DNA of 13,427 nucleotides, taken from positions 1 to 13,427 of the forward strand of contig LSSN01001524.1 in assembly GCA_001970855.1 (NCBI GenBank), read 5' to 3'. The notes under the pieces are model-generated. The model worked only from the letters and a program-made list of their open reading frames with translations. It ran no database searches and was not told where the DNA came from. The first letter of the stretch is position 1. Each line of letters begins with the position of its first letter. Shown in pieces: positions 1 through 10,785 of this stretch. The position numbers and the translations under genes were made by a program. Source of the DNA: Smittium culicis. Its lineage: Eukaryota; Kickxellomycota; Harpellomycetes; Harpellales; Legeriomycetaceae.

Positions 1-1759
<1,759 letters not shown>

Positions 1760-3963
1760 TTATCTTATGCGTTTATTTTTTTTTGGTTTAGATGAAAGGA
1801 GTTTTGCTTCAGAGATAGGTACAGACACTTTGTTCGAGTTTTCTTCAGCATCATCCATATCGTTGCTATAAGATCCTTTTCCACCTTTGCGTTTCTTGGT
1901 GGTTTTTGAGGAGAGTTCTTTAAGTTCAGTGTTAGCGATACGTTGTGCTTCAGAGACGCGTTCTTGAAGCAAAATGACTTCCTCTTTGTTGCATACAAAT
2001 TCAACCATAGGTTTACCTATAGCAGCTTCAATTCTTTGGAGAATTTCTATATCATATTGGGTAACGAAAGTGACAGATTTTCCTGTTCTACCTGCACGGG
2101 CAGTTCTTCCAACACGATGGATGTAATCCTTAGAATTTGTGGGCATATCGTAGTTAATAACTAAATCTACCATGGGGATATCCAAACCTCTAAAAAAAAT
2201 ATAAAAAGAAAGCTTAGAAATGTTGGCTGAAAAGTTATAACATTTAAAGTAATAGACATGAGCCTATAGAAATTCCTAATACATGTTTAATAAACGATGT
2301 AGAGAAATGGAGGGAAAAAAAAGCTAAAAGAATAGTAGGAATAGAAATTTGAAATAACGTTCTAACCTTGATGCGACATCAGTGGCAATAAGAATTTTTC
2401 TTTGACCTGATTTGAATTTATTTAAAGAGCCAAGACGCTTTTCCATAGTCATTTGACCATGCAGAGGAATTGCTTCCATACCTAAGCTTCGTAGTAGTAA
2501 GCCGAGACGCATAACTTCGTTGCAAGTACGGGAGAAAACAATTGAAGACTTTCCGGCCATTTCGTTGATTAGCCAAACGAGATAGCAGTCCTTGTGTTTA
2601 TATGGGAAGAAGAGGTAATTTTGTACGAGTTTATCTACAGTTGAATATTTTGAAGAAACTTCAACTTTGACAGGATTTCTTAGGGAAGCACGTTGAAGTT
2701 TAGCGACTTTGGAAGTCATAGTGGCGCTGAAAAGATAGGTATTCCTTTCGGTTGGAACAGCTTTAAGAATTTGTTCTATTTTAGGTCCAAAGTCCATATC
2801 TAGTAAGCGATCAGCTTCGTCCATAACGAGATACTTTATAGTTCTTAGTGAGAAGCCTTTAGTGTTTTCTAAGTGATCCTGTAAACGACCGGGGGTACAT
2901 ACAATAATATGAGGCTTTTTGGACAAAGCGATGGATTGGGTCATCATATCCATTCCACCAACAATAACCAAACTTCTAGCGCCAATAGCAGCACCCAAAG
3001 ATTCAAAAGTTTCGGAAATTTGAAAGGCCAACTCTCTAATAAAAAATAAGATTGTAAATGAATTTAATATTTTGGATATTTGAAGAAAATTACAATATTT
3101 AAGAAAAATTTAATTAAATAAATAAATATTTATTAAAGATGAATCAAATGAAAATGATGATTTGTATATGATTGAATGATATAGTAGCTACTATTAGAGC
3201 GAGAAGAATTAACCATTCAAAGAAAATAATGACTATATTTTTTTAATAAATAAATATATAAAGGTACAGAAAACATTATATCTAATATTAAAAGTTTAAT
3301 AGATATAGGTTATAATAATTTATATACCTTGTAGGGGCAAGAACACAAGCAAAAAGAGGAGAGGGGGCATCCCATAAAGCTTGGAGAATGGGGATAGCAA
3401 ATGCGGCAGTTTTTCCTGAACCTGTTTGAGCAAGACCGATAATATCTCTTCCTATAAAGATTAAATTAAAAAGAATATATAAATGAGGATAATTAGAAGA
3501 TATTGGGGGTAAGGGAGGAACTGCAGGAATTAAAGTGGAAAAGGTAAAAATAAAATAGATCCCGAGAATAAGCGCGAAGTTGTTAAAATAGGGATATTTA
3601 AGTATAAAAGAACGGGATGAAAATGGGTAATACCTTGCAAAGCCCATGGAATCGATTGATTTTGGATTTCAGTTGGCGCTTTGTATCCAACTTTTACGCA
3701 GGCGTCGCATAGTTGTTCCATAACACCCTATGACGTATTCATCATTGTTAAGAAATTTAGATAACAAAAAAAAAGATTGCGAGGTGTAAGAGTAAAACTT
3801 GTAAATTAAATTTTTAAAGGCTAAAAATATGAGAGAAAAAACACACAAAGTATAACAAGGTAAAAAAAAAGAAAGAAAGATGACTTACAAGCTCTTTGAA
3901 GGTTTTTGGAGAGGAATCTTGGTCAACATCTTGAGGCGTAGAATCTTTGATAGGAGAGCTCAT
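1760..3963 (-). CDS. RRP3: DEAD-box ATP-dependent RNA helicase, Rrp3/DDX47 family
   Basis: Members of this family are nucleolar RNA helicases needed for pre-rRNA processing towards 18S rRNA and the small ribosomal subunit. Five exons on the minus strand: 3963-3889, 3727-3634, 3451-3328, 3035-2367 and 2189-1760. They join in frame to 463 residues, close to human DDX47 and yeast Rrp3. Introns of 161, 182, 292 and 177 bp all start GT and end AG. Motifs in order: Q motif around residues 38-52, AQTGSGKT 64-71, PTREL 96-100 (spliced across intron 3), TPGR 145-148, DEAD 170-173, SAT 201-203, VFSRT 264-268, ATDVASRG 315-322 (across intron 4), [11 protein letters not shown] 345-355. The C-terminus is lysine-rich, a likely nucleolar signal. 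The start ATG has A at -3 and an in-frame TAA four codons upstream. Nothing is missing, so it appears functional. Assignment to Rrp3 rather than another DEAD-box family rests on the GV..LC.AC...GY.APT and REL/RGLDIP context. Confidence 0.93.
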
Positions 3964-4525
3964 ATTGTTTATTTATTGAAGGTATTAATAGAATTAAAAT
4001 GGTTGTAAGAAATGCGAACAAAGATTAAAATATAATGAGAGTAAATTAGAAGAATTTAAAATGATCAAAATTTGCAGTAAATTATATAAATACCTTTTTT
4101 TTCAAAGATTTTTACAGTGAAAATTTTGAATCGAATAAAGTAAAAATAATCAAACAGCAAATCATCAATTAGTATTCAAAAAATAAAAATAAAAATTTTT
4201 TTGAAAAAAAAGGCGGTGAGATTATTCGTTCAAGATGTGACCAATCATTGCGAATGAAAGTATATTTATGTTTATAACTGAAATCAATTTAAATGTCGCT
4301 ATGATCAAAACAAGTTGTACATTTTTACGAAATATTATTATTAAAAAGTTAGAAATAAAATAAAATAAACTCAATTAGATATATGAATAGAGGTAAGAGT
4401 AACATTCAAAAGTTATTTAGAGGCAAATAAATCTCAAGAAAAAAGAAAATAACTATATAATAAGGAGGTCAAGGTTTAAAGCATAGTTGGTGCTAAAGTA
4501 AATTTTGAATTAACAATAGTAGAGT
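3964..4525. other. intergenic: RRP3 upstream region and TOK copy B 3' flank
   Basis: About 560 bp of AT-rich DNA separate the RRP3 start codon from the stop codon of the next minus-strand gene. It must contain the RRP3 promoter and the 3' end of the channel transcript. I saw no open frame, no recognisable RNA gene and no regulatory motif that stands out against the A/T runs. Confidence 0.6.
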
Positions 4526-6254
4526 TTATCTTAAAGACGGCGGTGAAAGGATACTGTTGATTTTGCTTTTAGTAAAGTGGTTTATGAGATCAGCAGCTAG
4601 AACTATGAAGGAACTAAATATGGATATTCCGTAGATGACAAAAAAACAAAAGAATGCCATTGTAGCTTTATTTTTAGGAACAATATCGCCATAGCCCAAG
4701 GTAGAGAAAGAAACGAAAGAGAACCAGAACGCATCCATAAAAGTCCAGTGATCATTCTCCAAGAAGAAGGTAATGGCGGAAGAAAATAAAAAATAAAGCA
4801 AGTGAGAAAAAAATAAGATGTAAATGCTCTTAAGCTTGATTGTAAGTAGCTCTTTTTCGAATCTATTGATCTCTGACAAAAAGAGTTTTGATTTTGCTGC
4901 CTTCGACACATGCTTAAATGATTGAGCTATAATATTGCCTGCAGGATCTGAATTATCATTTTCATTGTCAGAGCCATTATAAGAACTTGGAGTGTTGGTG
5001 TCGTAATGATTAACGCGAGTTAATACTTTCGTTAATCTAGTGTTTGTATACGACAAGGCCAATTCAGAATTTGGATCATTAGCTTCAGAAGATAGTAAGT
5101 TAGTATCTGAGTTTGATATGTTCAATTCGTCCTCAGGAAAAGGGTAATCACGGGAGTTTTCTTTTATGTAGCGCACCAGGTTATTGATATGCTGATTAAT
5201 ATCATCAGGATGATATTCTTCGTCATATGTATAGCAAGTTCGAATGTCATTTAAAACAAAAATACTCTGGCTGTAAAAGTTGGATAAATCAAGCAAGTAT
5301 GATCCCAAAACAACAGCACCAACTAAGAACCAAACAAATACAATGGATCTTGTTAGAATTGTATGTGGAGTATAGTCGCCAAACCCGATAGTTTTTATTG
5401 TAACAAATAAAAAATATAAGGATCGGTAAAATGGATAGTTTTGCATAACAGATATTACTATAGCGCCTAGAGCTACCCAGATATATACAGCTGAACCACT
5501 AAAGAACAGCTTTTTTTGTCTGAATGACATCCCTGAGCCTATTGTATATAAATAAATCAGCTATAGGAAACAGCGAGATATAAATCCATATTTAAGCATT
5601 TTTAGTTATGACTTAATTGTGTACATACCAAATTTGCTAAAATTCTTTGTTTTCACCAAGTCAAAGAGCAGAAGAGCAGAGATACAAAGGGTTGTTATTT
5701 CGCCAACATAAGTAGCATAGTAGTCAACAGTAAGGATAAGGTTAGAGGTTTTGTATTGCTTGGTGAACAAAAAGGAAACCAGGAAGATTAGATTACCGAG
5801 CGCGCTTAGAAAGAAGGTCGATATTGATAATATTGTTGTTGTGCGTACTTTATATTCAAAAACTCTCATTAAGAAAAAAACAGAGCCCAAAATGTTAAAA
5901 AAGTAGAATACTAGCTTGAGCCATTCGAAATTTTCTAGTTATTATTTTTAAGAAGAAAAAAAAACAGAAATGAGGTCAACAGTGAGCTAAACTAAAAAAA
6001 AAAAAGTATTGGGATACAGAGAGAATATAAAAATTACTTTTAAAATCTATAGAGTCGGTGCTTGTGTTGACGGAATTCGATAGCCAGACACTATCTATTA
6101 TTACACCGTTGAAGAGTAAGCCTGGGGGTATCAAAGAAGCTACAATAGAAACTATCCATCGAAATTTTTTTCTGAGTAGGCTATGGTTGTATTTCTTTTG
6201 CTTTTTTTTAGCTCCGTCCTGCCTGGTCAGTACTTTAATCAATGAAAACGTCAT
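4526..6254 (-). CDS. TOK1: TOK-type outward-rectifier potassium channel, copy B (8 TM, two pores)
   Basis: Fungal TOK channels conduct potassium out of the cell across the plasma membrane when the voltage is above the K+ equilibrium potential. Exons 6254-6038, 5934-5629 and 5538-4526 join in frame to 511 residues; introns of 103 and 90 bp are GT-AG, both phase 1. Hydrophobic segments lie at about 32-53, 78-97, 107-129, 143-166, 186-206, 239-259, 412-434 and 467-492. Pore loops follow the fifth and seventh: selectivity filters TIGFGD at 224-229 and TLGYGD at 454-459. This six-plus-two arrangement is diagnostic of TOK. The 260-411 linker is hydrophilic and rich in Asn, Ser and Asp, and should be cytoplasmic. 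The start ATG directly follows an in-frame TAA. The short basic N-terminus lacks about 35 residues present in copy C, so an unseen upstream exon is possible. Intron 2 has a competing upstream acceptor (CTATAG) that would break the frame. Confidence 0.88.
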
Positions 6255-6761
6255 TTATTAAGCTTAAAAGAAAAAAATATACCTTGTTTTTTAGATTGTT
6301 GGTAAAAACAAGTATTTAAGTTTCAGGAAAACGAATATTGGGGTTATTCAGAATAGCAAATTAATATATCGTGTGCTATAAACTTGGGTGCGTGGATTTG
6401 TTTTTTCGTATTAAGATTATATGATAACTATAAAATAGTATAGATTGGCTAAATTCGCCTAGAAATAAGCGTGTGAGAAAATGCGGGTTTTTGTGCTTCT
6501 AGTCTTGAAAATAATGATTAATGAGATTGAAACACAATAATGTAAGAAATACCATAATTTGGGAACTATGTGAGGAAAAAGAGGTGGGATGGGATAAAGT
6601 TTGGCTTTAAATAAAACTCGATTAAGCGTAACAATAGAAGAAAGAGATAGAGTTAGAAATAATGACTAATTCTGTTTGAAATAAATGGTTTATTATTAAT
6701 TTTTTTTATATGCTTTAGAAATCTCTATGCCTATAGGCCAATACTCTCAATTTTCTATTCA

Positions 6762-6801
6762 CATTCTCGCAATTGGTTTATCATTCTCGGAATAGTTTCG
6801 A
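6762..6801. repeat. imperfect tandem 20-bp repeat
   Basis: Two adjacent 20-bp units both begin CATTCTCG and continue with related AAT.G.TTT sequence (C/G, T/A and G/T substitutions). About 14 of 20 positions agree by eye. They lie upstream of TOK copy B. Whether this is a protein-binding repeat or chance similarity cannot be told from the window. Confidence 0.4.
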
Positions 6802-6812
6802 GTTTGTATATA

Positions 6813-6870
6813 GCTTAAATCATAAAGTATATTTAAATTTTAATCTTCACTGCCTAAACCATAAAGTATA
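6813..6870. repeat. pair of 19-bp near-identical direct repeats
   Basis: GCTTAAATCATAAAGTATA at 6813-6831 and GCCTAAACCATAAAGTATA at 6852-6870 differ at only two positions, with 39 bp between starts. Both lie roughly 600 bp upstream of the TOK copy B start codon. They could be a small duplication or paired binding sites; no known factor motif is recognised. Confidence 0.5.
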
Positions 6871-7177
6871 CAACATGTTCAAATACTAATAAATTCGGTT
6901 TGTTATGCCTAAATTATTTCATCTGGTAAATTTAATTATTGCGATAGATAATTTCACTCCAATTTACATATACCTCAAATACAAACGGATTATTAATTCG
7001 AATATCTTTGATATTGTAACTATTTTATATGTCTATTTAAATGAGCAAGGTAATAAAGTATCTTGATCTTTCTGAGTGCAACTATCTACCTGAAATTTTT
7101 TTTTATTTATTTGAGTATATTTTAATAATTAAAGAAATTAAAGAAATAATTTTTTTAAAATTTGATTTTTTTTTAAA

Positions 7178-7183
7178 TTTATT
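7178..7183 (-). terminator. possible AATAAA polyadenylation signal of TOK copy C
   Basis: The minus strand reads AATAAA beginning 13 bases after the TAG stop of copy C. The spacing resembles that seen after RRP3, which is mildly suggestive. The surrounding sequence is nearly all A and T, so chance occurrence is likely. Confidence 0.25.
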
Positions 7184-7196
7184 AAAAAAAAAATGG

Positions 7197-9102
7197 CTAC
7201 GAAAACTTGTTTAATAGTACTTTTAGCTTTTCGTTTGAAAAAGAATTTAGCCTATCAACTATCAGAACTAAAAGTGTGCTAAAGGTCGATACGCTAAAAA
7301 GGATAATAAATGCAAAGTATGTATACGACACTGATTTGACCGGCGTTTTGTCTCCATACCCTATAGTAGTAAAAGAAATAAAGCAGAACCAAACAGCATC
7401 GTAATACGTCCATTGATCCTTTTCAAAAGAGTAAAAAATAGCTGCTGTAACAACTAAATTCATCACGTTAAATATTGCTAGGTATATCATCACTTTTCGT
7501 TTAATGCTGTCGTAAAAGTTCTCGAGTTTTTTCACTTTGTAAAGCATCTCGTTTTTAGTAGATGGGTTATAATGTTCAGGCCGATGTTCACTAACCTCTT
7601 TACATTCAGGGCCAAAGGTATTGATATGTTCATAATCGCTGTTAACACTGTTAAGCAGATTGTTCATATGAGCTGCATCAATTTGCTCAGCGGGATTACT
7701 TTTACTGGGAGTATTTGGAAGAGATAGGTCATTCAATTTATTAGTACGCAAAACATCTTTATCTGCTGACGAGCTAATAAGGCTAATATCGATATTATCT
7801 TTTAAATAATTAGTTGGTATACTATCATTACTATGAAGAGGCCAGGAATTTGACTTTGAGTTATTTGCATTTGTATAATTATAACTAGTTTGTTGGGGGT
7901 AGTCTTTTTTTTCCAATTTTGATAATCTTTGATCGTTCATATGTTCAGGAGTACTAACTGAACAAATATCATTACTATCGTTGATAATTTGATTATCAGG
8001 CGATATTACGCAGTCTTTACTTTTAGAATTTTTATCTGAACCAGTTTGGATGTCGTCAGAATTGTTTATACTATGTTTTGGAAATACTCTGTGAATAAAT
8101 ATCATCTGGCGATATAAATCTGAAGCAGCGATCGAGTAAATACTAACAAGGATAATGCTGATGAAGAACCAAAATACTAGTATTGCTCTGGAAGAATAAG
8201 ATGTGGGGTATAAGTCGCCGAATCCTATAGTATTTAGGGTTGCTAGACAAAAATAAAGGCTTTGATTGAAGAAGTAGCCCTCTTTAAACATCATTATAGT
8301 AGCACCAATAGACACCCAAATATTTATAAAGGCAGTACTAAAGAAAAATTTTTTTTGACGTATCGACATTCCAGAACCGTATAATTTAAAATCAGGGGTG
8401 TATAAAAGGTCGTGTAGAGAAACTAGAGATATTGAGAGCGAAACGAATATTCCAATAATCATGGCATAGTAATTGAAAGTTAAGACGTGCTGACTTTTTA
8501 GGTATACAGGAGAAAATGGAAAATAAGCAACATAAATCAAGCTCGAGATTGCTGTATGAGAAAAGAGAATGAATAGAGAGTTAGAAGGTAGTCAAGCTTT
8601 ATATGTTCAAATTGTAGATTGGATAAATAAAATAGAAAATGAATAAAATACCAGAGATGAAAAAAAGGAATATATAGGAAATTGTACAGGCATAGACTTT
8701 GAATTCGAGTGTGCGACAAACAAAAAATACAGAGCCAAGGATGTTAGGAATTAGGAAAGATATTTTAAGCCATTTGTTTTCTGGTTGTAAATTCGAATCA
8801 GCATGCTGAGAGGGGTTAGGTTCGGACCAGTCGCTGGTCAGAATTATGGAGTTGAATAGCAATCCATTTTGTATAAAGAAGCCCACGATTGATAAAATAA
8901 ATCTAAACCGCTTCTTGAGGATAAATTGTTGTTTTTTTAGGTAAGACGGGTTTGAGGTGATGGGCGGAGGGAAATTAGATTGATGGGTTCTTGGGTTTTC
9001 GAAAACATTTGTTAGTCGACGGAAAATTTCCAACTTGTCATAGTCGACGTTATTAACTGGTGACTCGTGTAGGATCACTTGGAAAGATCTATCTTCGGAC
9101 AT
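7197..9102 (-). CDS. TOK1: TOK-type outward-rectifier potassium channel, copy C (8 TM, two pores)
   Basis: Paralogue of the neighbouring channel, also expected to export K+ at the plasma membrane. Exons 9102-8652 and 8551-7197 join in frame to 601 residues. The single 100-bp intron runs GTATTT to CATACAG, has a good CTAAC branch-site candidate at 8584-8580, and is phase 1. The splice recreates FFISAISSLIY, which aligns with FFLSALGNLIF of copy B and strongly supports the junction. Transmembrane segments at about 67-88, 112-132, 138-158, 178-198, 220-240, 272-294, 504-525 and 560-582; filters TIGFGD 258-263 and TIGYGD 546-551. The roughly 210-residue S6-S7 linker is polar, rich in Asn, Ser and Asp, and about 60 residues longer than in copy B. 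A hydrophilic N-terminus of about 60 residues precedes S1. The ATG chosen is the first in this frame after an upstream stop. No inactivating change is visible. Confidence 0.88.
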
Positions 9103-9313
9103 TAAAAGAAAGAAATTAAGGAGAGAAATTCTACATTTGAGTTAGGGGAAGAATATATCAGCTATAAATCTAATGGGAATGATGGGCCCAATTGACAGTG
9201 GTGTCTATTTTCGAGTTCTTATTGAAGGAAGAAGGTGCGAAATAAAATTCTTTTAATTGAGCTTTTGTTTTTCTATATGCAAAGTAGGTTGAGGAATTGA
9301 AAGTAGATGCAGA
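9103..9313. promoter_or_regulatory. upstream region of TOK copy C
   Basis: About 210 bp between the copy C start codon and the next open frame, also on the minus strand. It should hold the promoter and 5' untranslated region of copy C. I recognise no TATA box or named factor site. Confidence 0.35.
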
Positions 9314-9595
9314 CTATGAAAGGCAGATATTAAAGAGATGGGCTATATGGGATATTCTTCGGAGAAGCGGAACATTTTTTGATAGAAATTTTATTTGCTT
9401 ATTTCTATCAAGTAAAGCTATAGTTTGTTTCAGATAAACCATTCGACGATAAATTCTAAATTGAATTATAAATAATTGTAATGCCGCAAAGTAGGAAAAA
9501 CTTTTTGGCAAAATTTCCGCTCCTCCAAATAATATCCCATATATCAAGTGTAATCTTTCAACTAATTTATGGGCAAGTTTGTAAAATAGATAAAT
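9314..9595 (-). pseudogene. unrecognised open frame without an ATG, possible gene fragment
   Basis: On the minus strand a frame is open for 93 codons between a TAA at 9598-9596 and a stop at 9316-9314. It has no ATG near its start; the first Met codon is in the middle (RRMVYLK). The peptide mixes hydrophobic and basic residues (LHLIYGILFGGAEILPKS, ALLDRNKQIKFLSKNVPLL, RRISHIAHLFN). Its composition looks more like a real protein than the low-complexity Phe/Ile/Lys frames in nearby spacers. I do not recognise a family. It could be an internal exon, the relic of a dispersed repeat protein, or chance. No partner exon was found in the 800 bp upstream. Confidence 0.3.
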
Positions 9596-10412
9596 TTAAA
9601 TCATTGGAGATTAATAATCAGTGCAGTTTTTACACTTGGCTTAAAAATAGCTGATAGAAAATCCCCAACTATTTTCTGTTTGGGTCAAAAGGAAAAAAGG
9701 CTAATTTGATCCAACCAAAAATTAGTAAATGTTTAGATCGGAAACTAAAGCCCCGAAAAATCAAAAAATTTAAAAAAAAGTACTATAAAAGCCATAAATC
9801 CTTATACCTTATAAGCTTGAGCTTATTTTTCTAATTAAATACTCGCTACTTATACAGATAAGTTTGATATCTATAATGTTTCTAATAAAGTAGATTCATA
9901 GTGACTTCAATCGGAAGAATTGATTAATAAAAATTCAAACTATACCAAATACTAATTATTTTGTAATACTATATTTTGCAATGCTAAGTTATTGAACGTT
10001 TTGTTATCTATGCCTCTGTCAAACTGTGATGATAGCACTTTGATTGAATTATAGAAAACAAACCCTTTGTAGAAAGAATACTAGCCGATTTGTCATAAGT
10101 TTAGACTTCTACAAATAGAGAATCCCGAATGGTTGTATATTGAGTAAAACCTTTCCACAAAGACCCGAGTATAAAACTCGAGTAATATAAGTTATCGATT
10201 CAAAGGATCTTATATATGCAACTTAGGGTTAGTAATTTCTTGGAAACAAAAAGTAAAACCCATTAATATGTATTAGATAATTAGGATAAAATTGAAATAG
10301 GAAAGGTTCAAACTCAGTCCAAAGTCTTTCTAAGTCTATTTCGTTTAGTATAAATAGTCTCATAGTTTCGAAATTTTCAAGGATAAAAACGTAAGTTTTT
10401 TTTTTATATATA
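9596..10412. other. AT-rich spacer, no gene seen
   Basis: About 820 bp without a supported gene. All frames are broken by frequent stops. A small perfect 5-bp hairpin (CGAGT, ATAAA loop, ACTCG) sits at 10166-10180 but is too short to interpret. No tRNA, promoter array or transposon end was recognised. Confidence 0.55.
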
Positions 10413-10490
10413 TTAAGAACTTTCTATATCACTTTAATAAACTTTTTAATACAAGTAAAGTCAAATTTTTGAAATTTATAGTCTCGCGTT
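10413..10490. repeat. ~78-bp direct repeat, left copy, followed by an A tract
   Basis: This copy starts TTAAGAACTTTC and ends TCTCGCGTTAA. It matches the right copy at 12269-12346 along its whole length, including a shared CTATATCACTTTAATAAACTTTT core, with scattered substitutions and one or two short indels. It is followed immediately by a run of 12 A (10491-10502), and the decayed coding copy begins directly after that. The A run could be a retroposition tail, or ordinary AT-rich sequence. The right copy has no such tail. Confidence 0.8.
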
Positions 10491-10503
10491 AAAAAAAAAA
10501 AAC

Positions 10504-10758
10504 ATGGATCTAATTATTAAATGAATCTTTTTTGATTATGAGTTTGCAAAAAAGTGTAGACTGGACTTGGAGCTTCTTAAGAAGGATAAAAGAATAAGTA
10601 AGAGTATAGCCTCTAGTTTAATAATGAGCAATGATCTCAATCTAGATAATCTTGATGTAGAATCAGTATAATGTATATGGTATCCTAGATGTCCCATTCT
10701 ACTTTTTTTGAGGAAGCTCTATAAAGCATATCCCTTTTTGAAGTATAGTATAGGATGA
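10504..10758 (+). pseudogene. decayed upstream copy of the unknown repeat protein
   Basis: Translated in the same frame as the downstream 420-codon frame, this stretch repeats that protein's middle section. FFDYEFAKK matches YFNYEFAKW (residues 172-180), CIWYPR matches CLWYPK (221-226), and FLRKLYKAYPFLKYSIG lines up with LFRLYENFPELKYNIA (233-248). Three in-frame stops interrupt it: TGA at 10522, TAA at 10669 and TGA at 10756. At the last two, the intact copy has Tyr (TAT) and Arg (AGA), so each is a one-base nonsense change. The homology starts abruptly just after the A tract of the left direct repeat, so the N-terminal part is absent. After the third stop the homology runs on into the start of the next frame (ACC then SDLYNE, compared with ACC then SSLYNE). 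Confidence 0.75.
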
Positions 10759-10785
10759 GCATGCTGTATTGCTAAATATAGCGAT

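Larger units (their letters stand above)
6255..7196. other. intergenic between the two TOK genes
   Basis: About 940 bp with no supported gene. It carries the upstream region of copy B and the 3' flank of copy C. The only structure I noticed is two pairs of short imperfect repeats, at 6762-6801 and at 6813-6831 with 6852-6870. Near 7140-7195 the sequence is almost pure A/T runs. Confidence 0.6.

Noticed and set aside
1943..2164. Plus-strand frame of 73 codons
   Set aside because: Lies antisense to exon 5 of RRP3 and has no independent support.
3530..3647. Open reading through the RRP3 intron after exon 2
   Set aside because: Coding similarity to the helicase stops at the GT of intron 2 and resumes at the AG at 3452, so the continued frames are intron sequence.
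4603..4911. Second minus-strand frame overlapping the last exon of TOK copy B
   Set aside because: Shadow of the channel frame; it contains no channel motifs while the other frame carries the TLGYGD filter.
1760..9102. Microsporidian origin for the AT-rich genome
   Set aside because: Multiple introns of 90-290 bp and spacers of 560-940 bp do not fit the compact, nearly intronless microsporidian genomes.
9538..9540. ATG on the minus strand near the orphan frame
   Set aside because: It is out of frame with the protein-like translation and leads quickly to stops.
10166..10180. Small perfect hairpin CGAGT/ACTCG
   Set aside because: Only 5 bp of stem; expected by chance in this length of sequence.
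10300..10330. GGTTCAAACTC resembling a tRNA T-loop
   Set aside because: Flanking bases do not form a T stem, and no anticodon or acceptor arms can be built around it.
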